From contig NZ_JAHNZZ010000002.1 in assembly GCF_019039215.1 (NCBI RefSeq), positions 156,068 to 220,067 of the forward strand: a stretch of DNA of 64,000 bases, in the 5' to 3' direction. The position numbers and the translations under genes are program-made. The stretch comes from Bacillus sp. FJAT-29790 (GTDB lineage: Bacteria > Bacillota > Bacilli > Bacillales > Cytobacillaceae). Shown here piece after piece: positions 23,012 to 30,813 of the stretch (position 1 is its first letter; each line of letters begins with the position of its first letter). Below the pieces are notes generated by a model. The model was not told the DNA's origin and ran no database searches. It saw nothing but the letters and a program-made list of their open reading frames with translations.

Positions 23012-24870
23012 GTGAGCAAAGGAAATCGCAATCTCAAGGCGGCGGTGGGGCAATGGGATTTGGCGGCGGAAACATGATGATGGCTGGACAGAAGGCAAAG
23101 AATTTTAAAGGAACGTTCAGACGTCTGATTGCCTATCTAAAACCACAGCGTAACCAATTAATCGCCGTGTTTTTCGCCGCGATTATGAGTACAATCTTTA
23201 TGATTGCTGGACCGAAAATAATGGGGAATGCGATTACGGAGTTATTTGAAGGTGCTTATAGTAAGTTTAAAGGTGTACCTGGAGCTGAGATTAACTTTGA
23301 TAAAATTGGTCAAATACTACTTGTTTTAGCTGGACTATATATAATTAGCAGTCTCTTTAGCTATATTCAGCAGTACATCATGTCTAGTGTTGCACAAAAA
23401 ACGGTGTATCATTTGAGGGAAGATGTGAATGAAAAGCTGGCAAGGCTGCCGCTCAAATATTATGACAGCAGGCCAAATGGGGAAACGTTAAGCCGTGTGA
23501 CGAATGACATCGATACGATCGGGAGTACGCTCCAGCAAAGTGTTACGCAGTTCATCACTTCAATTGTAACGATTGTCGGAATTATCATTATGATGCTGAC
23601 AATCAGTCCGATCTTGACGCTGATTGCAATTATTAGCTTGCCACTATCGATTTTTGTCATCCGACCGATTTTGAAAAGATCACAAAAGCATTTTGCTAAT
23701 CAACAGCGAACACTTGGGCAATTAAATGGGCACATTGAAGAAATGTATACAGGACACCAAGTCGTAAAAGCATTCGGCCATGAGAAAAAAGCCGTTGCTC
23801 AGTTTGATAAGGTAAATGAAGAATTATATGAAGCGGGACGTAAAGCTCAATTTATCTCAGGAATGATTATGCCGATGATGTTTTTCATTGGGAATTTGAG
23901 CTATGTCTTGATTAGTGTTGTTGGTGGGATTTTAGTAACCCAACGTTCGATTTCAATCGGTGATATTCAAGCATTTATTACGTATTCGCGTCAGTTTACA
24001 CAGCCAATTACGCAAACTGCAAACATTGCTAACATCATACAGTCAACGGTTGCAGCAGCTGAGCGTGTCTTTGAACTACTTGATGAGGAAGAAGAAATAA
24101 AAGAAGTGACGTCGGCAAGTTTAAAGCAGGCAAAAGGTGCAGTTACTTTCGAACACGTCGATTTTGGGTATGGGGAAAATTTATTGATAGAAGACATGAA
24201 CATTGAAGTGCAGTCAGGGCAAACGGTTGCGATTGTTGGACCAACTGGAGCGGGGAAGACAACATTAATAAATCTATTAATGAGATTTTATGAACTGAAT
24301 GGCGGTACGATTAAAATAGACGGTCTTGACACACGAAGCATGTCACGTGAAGATCTCCGTGCGACTTTTGGAATAGTGCTCCAAGACACATGGCTCTTTA
24401 ATGGAACGATAAAAGACAATCTGGCTTATGGAAAGGAAGGTGCGACAGACGAAGAAATATTCGCAGCTGCCAAAACAGCCCGTGCCCATCAATTTATCCG
24501 TACGCTTCCAGAAGGCTATAACACAATCTTAAACGAGGAAGCATCGAATATCTCTCAAGGGCAAAAACAGCTTTTAACCATTGCTCGCGCCGTTTTAGCC
24601 GATCCGCCAATTATGATTTTGGATGAAGCCACGTCAAGTGTTGATACAAGAACCGAAGTACTTATCCAGCAAGCGATGAAACGCTTAATGAAAGGGCGAA
24701 CAAGCTTCGTCATTGCGCATCGTCTCTCAACAATTAGAGATGCTGATTTGATCTTAGTGATGGATCAAGGAAAAGTCATTGAACAAGGAACACATCATGA
24801 AATGTTAGCATCAAATGGTTTCTATGCTGAGCTCTACAATAGTCAGTTTTCGAAACAAACGGCGATATAA
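23008..24870 (+). CDS. yfiC: Heterodimeric ABC exporter, subunit with the canonical Walker B (YfiC-like)
   Basis: 620 residues, with a glycine/methionine-rich N-terminus (QGGGGAMGFGGGNMMMAG) seen in YfiC/YknV-type subunits. After the six-helix domain, Walker A is GPTGAGKTTLINLL and Walker B IMILDEATSSVD with its catalytic Glu. The signature is altered to NISQGQKQLLT. In the heterodimer the degenerate signature here and the degenerate Walker B of the partner fall on the same composite ATP site, leaving one competent site. The ATG overlaps the partner's stop (ATGA) with GAGGAGG in front. A terminator follows. Confidence 0.92.
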   Translation: MSEQRKSQSQGGGGAMGFGGGNMMMAGQKAKNFKGTFRRLIAYLKPQRNQLIAVFFAAIMSTIFMIAGPKIMGNAITELFEGAYSKFKGVPGAEINFDKIGQILLVLAGLYIISSLFSYIQQYIMSSVAQKTVYHLREDVNEKLARLPLKYYDSRPNGETLSRVTNDIDTIGSTLQQSVTQFITSIVTIVGIIIMMLTISPILTLIAIISLPLSIFVIRPILKRSQKHFANQQRTLGQLNGHIEEMYTGHQVVKAFGHEKKAVAQFDKVNEELYEAGRKAQFISGMIMPMMFFIGNLSYVLISVVGGILVTQRSISIGDIQAFITYSRQFTQPITQTANIANIIQSTVAAAERVFELLDEEEEIKEVTSASLKQAKGAVTFEHVDFGYGENLLIEDMNIEVQSGQTVAIVGPTGAGKTTLINLLMRFYELNGGTIKIDGLDTRSMSREDLRATFGIVLQDTWLFNGTIKDNLAYGKEGATDEEIFAAAKTARAHQFIRTLPEGYNTILNEEASNISQGQKQLLTIARAVLADPPIMILDEATSSVDTRTEVLIQQAMKRLMKGRTSFVIAHRLSTIRDADLILVMDQGKVIEQGTHHEMLASNGFYAELYNSQFSKQTAI

Positions 24871-24876
24871 AGATGT

Positions 24877-24911
24877 GGCCCGATTCCGCAATGGAGTCGG
24901 GTCTTCTTTGA
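24877..24911 (+). terminator. Rho-independent terminator after the ABC exporter operon
   Basis: GGCCCGATTCC pairs with GGAGTCGGGTC, followed by a T-rich tail. Confidence 0.8.
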
Positions 24912-25066
24912 AATGTTAAAGCGGCCCATTCATTTCCTTTTAGTGAGTGTGACGGTGGAGTAGGATTTTTATTAGGCAACCGCTGTTTAAGAAATTGGAG
25001 GTAAAAAATGCTGCACATTCTTAAATAGTCTAATACTGCTATCATTTACTTAGATTACTTATATAA

Positions 25067-25286
25067 AGGCTGTTTTCTAAAAGATTGTTGCTTTTATCAC
25101 CATTGAAAACGGTGAGTGGATTGGAGCGGAAGGCACTTGACTCCTGCGGGAGATAGAGGAAAAGTCTAGACCCCATAGACGGAACGTCGAGGAGGCTCGA
25201 CTTCCTCCCCGCGGAAAGCAAGTGCCTGCAGCGGAAAGGAATGGGTATTGTTTATTCGATAACAACAAACTTAACGAAAACAGCCT
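25067..25286 (+). mobile_element. MITE-like element with terminal inverted repeats and target duplication
   Basis: 220 bp. The ends are perfect 11-bp inverted repeats (AGGCTGTTTTC and GAAAACAGCCT), flanked on both sides by the 6-bp direct repeat ATATAA (25061-25066 and 25287-25292). The interior forms a long hairpin, GGCACTTG...CTGCGGG with CCCGCGG...CAAGTGCC. No transposase is encoded. Related sequence: 62423-62702, 63915-64000 and an end fragment at 29695. Confidence 0.8.
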
Positions 25287-25343
25287 ATATAAAAGTAAAG
25301 TCCATTCACAGAAAAAAAAGTTTATATCCGCCGAAAAAGAATA

Positions 25344-25372
25344 TTGACAATTCCTTAAATTTTTTTTATTCT
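25344..25372 (+). promoter_or_regulatory. Sigma-A promoter of the LacI-controlled operon
   Basis: TTGACA (25344-25349) is followed after 17 bases by TATTCT (25367-25372). The first operator begins 3 bases after the -10, over the expected start point. Confidence 0.75.
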
Positions 25373-25375
25373 ATA

Positions 25376-25389
25376 TGTAACCGGTTACA
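25376..25389. promoter_or_regulatory. LacI-type operator O1
   Basis: TGTAACCGGTTACA is a perfect 14-bp palindrome with the central CG typical of LacI/PurR-family sites. It overlaps the predicted transcription start. Confidence 0.85.
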
Positions 25390-25450
25390 CATCATGAAAA
25401 AATAAAAATAAATACATTTTTTGATATAATTTTACTTTTATTGATCAATA

Positions 25451-25464
25451 TGTAACCGATTACA
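25451..25464. promoter_or_regulatory. LacI-type operator O2
   Basis: TGTAACCGATTACA differs from O1 at one base. It lies 75 bases downstream of O1. Confidence 0.8.
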
Positions 25465-25500
25465 GATATTAAATACAGGATGGCTAAAATCTCCCAATTA

Positions 25501-25514
25501 TGTAACCGGTTACA
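25501..25514. promoter_or_regulatory. LacI-type operator O3
   Basis: TGTAACCGGTTACA is identical to O1. It ends 20 bases before the lacI-type start codon and lies 125 bases from O1, about 12 helical turns, which would permit a repression loop. Confidence 0.85.
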
Positions 25515-25534
25515 TGTAGGTAGGTGATTAAATT

Positions 25535-26548
25535 GTGAATGTCACAATAAAAGATGTAGCAAAGCTAGCTGGTGTTTCGGTTGCTACTGTTTCAAGAGTT
25601 ATTAATAACAAAGGATATGTAAGTGCAGAAACAGTCCATAAGGTAAAAGATGTAATGAAACGATTAAAATATGAACCAAATCAAGTGGCAAGGGGGTTAA
25701 CTGCAAAGAAAACCAAAACAATTGCCTTAATCGTTCCTGATATTTTAAATCCCTTCTTCCCAGTTTTAGCTAGGGGCGTAGAGGACGTTGCTACACTCCA
25801 TGGATTCACACTAATATTATGTAATTCTGATGAATCTGGCATTAAAGAGAAATCATATATCGATGTACTTAGGAAAAAATATGTAGATGGCATCATATTC
25901 GCTTCCAATAATCTTAGTTTAGAAGATATCGAAGGGCTGGAAAAAGCTAATATCCCTTTAGTTGTTTTAGATAGGGCGCCTAATATGGAGACAAATTGTG
26001 TCATACGTGTTGATAATTACAGCGGAGCCATTCAAGCTGTACAGCATTTAATAGATGTAGGGTGCAAAAAAATTGCCCACATATATGGCCCTCTAGAATA
26101 CAATACTGCGCGTGAAAGGTTAGCTGGATATGAAGATATTGTGAAAAATTCACCCTGGTTTACACCTACTTTGATGGTGCCTGGTGATTTTACAATAGAT
26201 GGAGGAAAGAAAGCAACGGAAGAGCTTCTTCGGAATCATCCGGATATAGATGGGATTTTTTCAGGTAATGACATGATGGCAGTTGGTGTGTTGAAACAAT
26301 TACACAGTAAAAACATTCAAGTCCCTGACCAAATTGCAGTGTGTGGCTTTGATGGGATAAATCTTACCGAAATTACACAGCCGGAACTCACAACTGTCGT
26401 TCAACCCATCTACCAGGCAGGCAAGCTAGCCGCAGAAAAGTTAATTACCAGAATAAATAAACAATTAATAGAAAATGAGATTATTAATTTAGAAGTTTCC
26501 CTAGTTGTAAGAGATTCAACAAGAAGGAAGGTCGAAGGGGAAAAATGA
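25535..26548 (+). CDS. LacI family repressor of the sugar/deacylase operon
   Basis: 337 residues. The N-terminal helix-turn-helix and hinge (TIKDVAKLAGVSVATVSRVINNKGYVSAETVHKV) are followed by a periplasmic-binding-protein-like effector domain (IALIVPDILNPFFPVLARGVEDVA...GIFSGNDMMAVGVLKQL). GTG start with a GTAGGTAGGTG site. Three TGTAACCGGTTACA-type operators sit in its own leader, so it controls itself and the genes behind it. Its stop overlaps the kinase start, so the repressor is the first gene of the operon. The inducer is probably the transported sugar or its phosphate, as in RbsR-type regulators. Confidence 0.93.
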   Translation: MNVTIKDVAKLAGVSVATVSRVINNKGYVSAETVHKVKDVMKRLKYEPNQVARGLTAKKTKTIALIVPDILNPFFPVLARGVEDVATLHGFTLILCNSDESGIKEKSYIDVLRKKYVDGIIFASNNLSLEDIEGLEKANIPLVVLDRAPNMETNCVIRVDNYSGAIQAVQHLIDVGCKKIAHIYGPLEYNTARERLAGYEDIVKNSPWFTPTLMVPGDFTIDGGKKATEELLRNHPDIDGIFSGNDMMAVGVLKQLHSKNIQVPDQIAVCGFDGINLTEITQPELTTVVQPIYQAGKLAAEKLITRINKQLIENEIINLEVSLVVRDSTRRKVEGEK

Positions 26549-27450
26549 TACCGAAAATTGCGATAATAGGAAGTCTGAATATGGACTTTGTTGTCCAAAC
26601 AACAAGGCATCCAGTTGAAGGTGAGACACTCCTAGGAGAAAAGATAAGCTATTTCCCAGGAGGTAAGGGTGCAAACCAAGCTGTAGGTGCTTCTCGGCTT
26701 GGTGCTGATGTCAAAATGATAGGGAGTGTAGGAAACGATCTCTATGGAAATGAGTTAATTTCATCCCTAAAGTCGGATGGGGTTGATGTATCTTCTATCA
26801 AGGAGGTTGATTCGACCTCCACTGGAACAGCCATTATATTGTTAGCTAAAGGAGAAAATAGCATTATCGTTATTCAAGGTGCTAATGCAGAATGCTCGCC
26901 TAAAGATATTGATCATAACATTGAGATCATCAAGGAATCGGATATTGTCCTTATACAAATGGAAATTCCATTAGAGACAGTTTGCTATGCGGTACAGGTT
27001 GCAAAGCGGTTAAACAAGACCATTATCCTAAACCCTGCACCAGCGCAGCATCTTCCAAGTGAAATACTGAATTGTATTGACTATATTACTCCTAATGAAA
27101 CGGAGCTAGCCATTCTTACAAAAGATAAAGCAGAAAGCGATGATCTAGAAAGCAAAATTGACACTTTGCTACTGGCGGGGGTCAAACATGTAATAACGAC
27201 ACTCGGTTCAAACGGAGTTGCTTATAAAGGAAATGGACAAAGTTTACAGAAAATTCAAGGTTACAACGTACCTGTTGTAGATACAACTGGAGCAGGCGAT
27301 GCATTCAATGCAGGGTTTGCTTACTCAATCGGTCAGGGAAAATCAATAATCGATTCTATAGTATTTGCCAATAAAACAGCTGCATTAGCGATCGGAAAAT
27401 CTGGCGCACAGTCAGGTATGCCTCTTCTAAAGGAAGTCTTGGAATTTTAA
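26545..27450 (+). CDS. rbsK: PfkB family sugar kinase, ribokinase-like
   Basis: 301 residues. The substrate-side motif GGKGANQAVGASRLGADV and the anion-hole/catalytic-base motif DTTGAGDAFNAGF (Asp of GAGD) are both intact, as is the NPAPA block typical of ribokinases. The reaction is expected to be ATP-dependent phosphorylation of ribose or another pentose/furanoside imported by the transporter in this operon. ATG overlaps the repressor stop (ATGA). A second, more divergent PfkB kinase occurs at 34174, which suggests two phosphorylations or two substrates. No rbsD pyranase is present, unlike classic rbs operons. Confidence 0.88.
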   Translation: MIPKIAIIGSLNMDFVVQTTRHPVEGETLLGEKISYFPGGKGANQAVGASRLGADVKMIGSVGNDLYGNELISSLKSDGVDVSSIKEVDSTSTGTAIILLAKGENSIIVIQGANAECSPKDIDHNIEIIKESDIVLIQMEIPLETVCYAVQVAKRLNKTIILNPAPAQHLPSEILNCIDYITPNETELAILTKDKAESDDLESKIDTLLLAGVKHVITTLGSNGVAYKGNGQSLQKIQGYNVPVVDTTGAGDAFNAGFAYSIGQGKSIIDSIVFANKTAALAIGKSGAQSGMPLLKEVLEF

Positions 27451-27552
27451 TGGTAATAATATTCAGAATCAATAAACTATTAAAATATTAAACCTAAACT
27501 AGCTACAATTTTTTTAAAATATATATTAATAAATTTATAGGAGTGTTTATAA

Positions 27553-28287
27553 ATGAAGGTACTTTTTGTTGGAGAATCTTGGGTTGTTCATATGGTTCAC
27601 GTGAAGGGGTATGACAGTTTTACTTCAACCAAATATGAAGAGGGCGCTACACATTTACTTACTTGTTTAAGAAACGCGGAGATCGAAGTAGATTATATGC
27701 CTGCTCATGAGGTTCAAGTTCGTTTCCCTAAAAAATTGGAAGAACTTCAGCAATACGATGCAATTGTTCTAAGTGATATCGGTGCCAATACGTTCTTATT
27801 ACAAAATTCGACGTTCTACCAAATGGAAATAATTCCAAACGCTTTAGAATTATTCAAGGAGTATGTTGAAAAGGGCGGCGGCTTATTAATGATTGGCGGC
27901 TATCTATCCTTCATGGGTATTGAAGCAAAAGCTAATTATAAAAATACGGTACTTGCGGATGTTCTTCCTATTGAAATGTTAGACACAGATGACCGTGTAG
28001 AAATGCCACAAGGAATTAAACCAGAAACTGTAAAGAGTCATGCTATTACTGAAGGAATGGAAAACTGGCCAAACTTCCTCGGTTATAACAAATTTAAACC
28101 GAAGGATGGTTCAGAGGTTCTAGTTAACATACAAGAAGATCCGCTTCTTGTGATAGGCCAATATGGTGAAGGAAAAACAGCATGCTTTGCAAGTGATTGC
28201 GCGCCACATTGGGGACCAAAAGAGTTTATGGACTGGGAGCATTACCAGCCATTGTGGGTTCGGATTTTAGAACACATCAAAAAATAA
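27553..28287 (+). CDS. Glutamine-amidotransferase-like protein (PF07090/DUF1355 type)
   Basis: 244 residues with a class I GATase-like flavodoxin fold. Visible marks are MKVLFVGESWVVHMVHVKGYDSF at the start, DAIVLSDIGANTFLL, GGGLLMIGGYLSFMG and GEGKTACFASDCAPHWGP near the end. The nucleophile elbow GGYLSF lacks a Cys, so it is probably not an amidotransferase of the ordinary kind. Such proteins occur in uncharacterised sugar-catabolic clusters. It has RBS AGGAGTG and follows the kinase by 102 AT-rich bases, still within the operon. Role unknown; a hydrolase, lactonase-like or isomerase-like step is possible. Confidence 0.8.
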   Translation: MKVLFVGESWVVHMVHVKGYDSFTSTKYEEGATHLLTCLRNAEIEVDYMPAHEVQVRFPKKLEELQQYDAIVLSDIGANTFLLQNSTFYQMEIIPNALELFKEYVEKGGGLLMIGGYLSFMGIEAKANYKNTVLADVLPIEMLDTDDRVEMPQGIKPETVKSHAITEGMENWPNFLGYNKFKPKDGSEVLVNIQEDPLLVIGQYGEGKTACFASDCAPHWGPKEFMDWEHYQPLWVRILEHIKK

Positions 28288-28309
28288 TAGTAGCGGGTTG
28301 GTGATCAAA

Positions 28310-29596
28310 ATGCGAATAGATGAAATCGTTCAGGCAAATAAAGACGAATATATTGATTTCTTGTCGCGATTAGTCCAAACAGATACTCAAGTCATCGGGC
28401 ACGGAGTGCTAGGTGGAAAAGAGAAAGCTGGGCAAGAAATCATCAAGCATAAACTATTGAACCTTGGCTTTGAGATTGATGAATTTTTGGTGGATGATGA
28501 AAAAATCAAAAAATACCCCGGTGCCAATTTAGGTCATGAAAATCGCGACCGACCTAATATTGTAGGAACTTTAAAGGGAGCTGGCGGCGGAAAATCTTTA
28601 ATCCTAAATGGTCATATCGACACAATGCCATTTGGTGATCGGGAAAAGTGGTCAGAAGACCCTTTTCTTGGACAAGTTCAAGGAGATGTCCTTTACGGGC
28701 TTGGTTCTACCGATATGAAAGCTTCTTTAGCCGCAATGATTTTAGCAGCACAAGTCATCAAAACCTCAGGGTATAGATTAAAAGGTGATTTAATCATCCA
28801 ATCTGTCGTAGATGAAGAAGGTGGAGGAAATGGAACTCTTGCGTGTGTAGAACGTGGGTATACAGCTGATGCAGCTATTGTGGGAGAACCTACCCAATTA
28901 CATTTACAGCCTGCACATATGGGGTTTTTATTTCATGAAATTATTGTTGATGGGCACAGCCTCCATTCTAGCCAGCTTTGGGAAGGTGTCAATGCCATTG
29001 ATAAAGCGATTAAAATCTATCAGTCTCTAAAGGATTTGGAGCATAGATGGCTGATGACAGAAAAACACCCGCTTTTACCTGGCCCTACTATAAATTTGGG
29101 AGTGATTGAAGGAGGGATTGCTGGTTCAGTTGTACCAGGATCGTGCACGTTAAAAACATGCCTTCATTACCAGCCTAAGCAAAATGAATCATATGAACAA
29201 ACGAGAGAGCGTGTGAACCAACAAGTTTTAGAGGCCATTGAAAGCGTTGTCAAGGGGGATGAATGGTTAAAGGAACATCCTCCTCTCGTAAATGTCTTTC
29301 AGGAAGGCTATCCTTTTGAGACACCAATTTCTCATCCGCTCGTCCAAGAGATGAAGACTATTATAGGGGACGTACTTCAGGAAGAGGCTGTAATTGAAGG
29401 AATGCCGGCAGGATGTGATGCTCGTATCCTTTCAGGATTCGGCAACATACCTACAATTATTGTTGGATGCGGTGATCCAAGGCAGTGTCATTGCATTGAT
29501 GAATCAGTTCCAGTTTCTCAGTTCTTAAAGTTGATTGAAATTTATGTGAACTTCATTATTTCTTGGTGTGAAGTGGAGTCTGTAGATAATAAATAA
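28310..29596 (+). CDS. M20 family deacylase, ArgE/DapE type (first in operon)
   Basis: About 428 residues. Metal-site blocks are LNGHIDTMPFGD, GLGSTDMKASLAAMIL and SVVDEEGGGNGT, and the lid/dimerisation domain follows (HMGFLFHEIIVDGHSLHSS). The last ligand is in QCHCIDESV, replacing the more common AHxPDE. M20 enzymes of this branch remove N-acyl groups from amino acids or cleave small amides. ATG at 28310 is preferred; a TTG four codons upstream is possible. It lies 22 bases after the GATase-like gene. Together with a second M20 gene it suggests that the imported compound carries amide bonds (inference). Confidence 0.88.
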   Translation: MRIDEIVQANKDEYIDFLSRLVQTDTQVIGHGVLGGKEKAGQEIIKHKLLNLGFEIDEFLVDDEKIKKYPGANLGHENRDRPNIVGTLKGAGGGKSLILNGHIDTMPFGDREKWSEDPFLGQVQGDVLYGLGSTDMKASLAAMILAAQVIKTSGYRLKGDLIIQSVVDEEGGGNGTLACVERGYTADAAIVGEPTQLHLQPAHMGFLFHEIIVDGHSLHSSQLWEGVNAIDKAIKIYQSLKDLEHRWLMTEKHPLLPGPTINLGVIEGGIAGSVVPGSCTLKTCLHYQPKQNESYEQTRERVNQQVLEAIESVVKGDEWLKEHPPLVNVFQEGYPFETPISHPLVQEMKTIIGDVLQEEAVIEGMPAGCDARILSGFGNIPTIIVGCGDPRQCHCIDESVPVSQFLKLIEIYVNFIISWCEVESVDNK

Positions 29597-29694
29597 TGGC
29601 TGTACTAAGTATCCCTACTCCTCTGTGGATATAGCATTGGATACGCTTCAGTGTATAGCCGGCGACTTAACATAACGCAAGCATTTTTTAATAA

Positions 29695-29725
29695 AGGCGC
29701 TTTTCTTAAACTTTGTTGCTTTTGA
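29695..29725 (+). repeat. End fragment of the MITE-like element
   Basis: AGGCGCTTTTC followed by TTAAACTTTGTTGCTTTT matches the left end of the elements at 25067 and 62423, with nothing of the interior. It sits in the 214-base gap before the binding-protein gene. Confidence 0.5.
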
Positions 29726-29810
29726 ATAAAAAAACTATGTTCTAAGACTATCTTTTTATTCATTAAATAAAAAATTTAACAAACCCTAAAAAACATTGGA
29801 GGAGAAATTT

Positions 29811-30761
29811 ATGAAAAAAGTACTTTTACTGATCATTGCAGCAATGGTTGCCATATTGTCAGCTTGTGGATCGTCTGAAGGGAAAAATGCAGGATCTGAC
29901 AAGAAGGACGATGGAAAGTTAACGATTGGGGTTACGACAGCTACGCTTCGTCACCAATTCTTTATTGATATTGACAATGGGATGAAAAAAGCAGCAGAAG
30001 AAGCAGGAGTAGAATTATTAGTAAATGACCCGAACCTAGATTTAGCGAAACAAGTGTCTTCGATTGAAGATTATATGCAAAAGGGAGTAGATGCTTTAGT
30101 CGTTCTAGCTGTAGATAATGCAGGTGTTGTTCCTGTAATTGAAGAGGCGAAGGATAAAGGGATTCCCATTATTACTGCAGACTCAGTTGTGGAAAGTGAA
30201 AGTGTAGACACTTTCATTGGAACAGAAAACTATGATGCTGGAAAGCAGTTAGGCGAGTATTTAAAGAAGGATATTGAAGCAAAAGGAAAAGACGTACAAG
30301 TCGCTGTTGTCACTCATGAACAATCTTTCGTACAAAAACAAAGATTAGAAGGATTGAAAGAAGTGCTCAAAGATATGAAAAACGTAAAGATATTGAACAG
30401 CCAGCCAGGTTATGACCGTCAAAAATCGATGGCTACAGTTGAAAATATTCTTCAAGCTAACCCGAATGTCGACTATATTTATGCTACTGCGGAGAACAGT
30501 GTATTAGGTGCATTAGCTGCTCTTGAATCAGCAAATAACAAGCATACAAAAATTGTTGGATTTGATGTGACAGAAGAGGCAGCTGAAGGAATCCGTGAAG
30601 ATTATATTCTTGCAATGATCCAACAACAACCTTCTAAAATCGGTGAAGAATCTATTAAAGCAGCTCTTGAAGCAATCAAAGGCACGAAATTAGATAAAAA
30701 CATTACTGTTCCAGTTATTCTAGTTGATAAAGAAAATGTTGATGAACATTTCAAAAAATAA
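29811..30761 (+). CDS. Ribose-type ABC transporter substrate-binding lipoprotein
   Basis: 316 residues from ATG 29811 (GGAGGAG). The signal peptide ends in LSACGSS (lipobox Cys19), so it is tethered to the outer membrane face. The mature domain is a type I periplasmic binding protein of the RbsB class: TIGVTTATLRHQFFIDIDNGMKKAAEEAG, VDALVVLAVDNAGVVPVIEEAKDKGIPIITADSVV, DYIYATAENSVLGALAAL. Aromatic sugar-stacking residues typical of RbsB are not obvious in the N-terminal loop (TLRHQFF), so the ligand may not be plain ribose. A stable hairpin follows the stop directly and may raise its expression above the other transport genes. Confidence 0.9.
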   Translation: MKKVLLLIIAAMVAILSACGSSEGKNAGSDKKDDGKLTIGVTTATLRHQFFIDIDNGMKKAAEEAGVELLVNDPNLDLAKQVSSIEDYMQKGVDALVVLAVDNAGVVPVIEEAKDKGIPIITADSVVESESVDTFIGTENYDAGKQLGEYLKKDIEAKGKDVQVAVVTHEQSFVQKQRLEGLKEVLKDMKNVKILNSQPGYDRQKSMATVENILQANPNVDYIYATAENSVLGALAALESANNKHTKIVGFDVTEEAAEGIREDYILAMIQQQPSKIGEESIKAALEAIKGTKLDKNITVPVILVDKENVDEHFKK

Positions 30762-30787
30762 TCAGGGAGATCTTTCTCCCTGATTTT
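30761..30787 (+). promoter_or_regulatory. Intra-operon hairpin after the binding-protein gene
   Basis: ATCAGGGAGA (30761-30770) pairs perfectly with TCTCCCTGAT (30775-30784) over a 4-base loop, followed by only four T residues. It would protect the upstream mRNA or terminate partially, as often seen between binding-protein and membrane components. Confidence 0.65.
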
Positions 30788-30813
30788 AACTCCAAACGAG
30801 AGGGGAGTTATTA

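Noticed and set aside
24776..25045. 89-codon minus-strand frame
   Set aside because: It overlaps the end of the ABC exporter gene and its terminator; composition is not protein-like.
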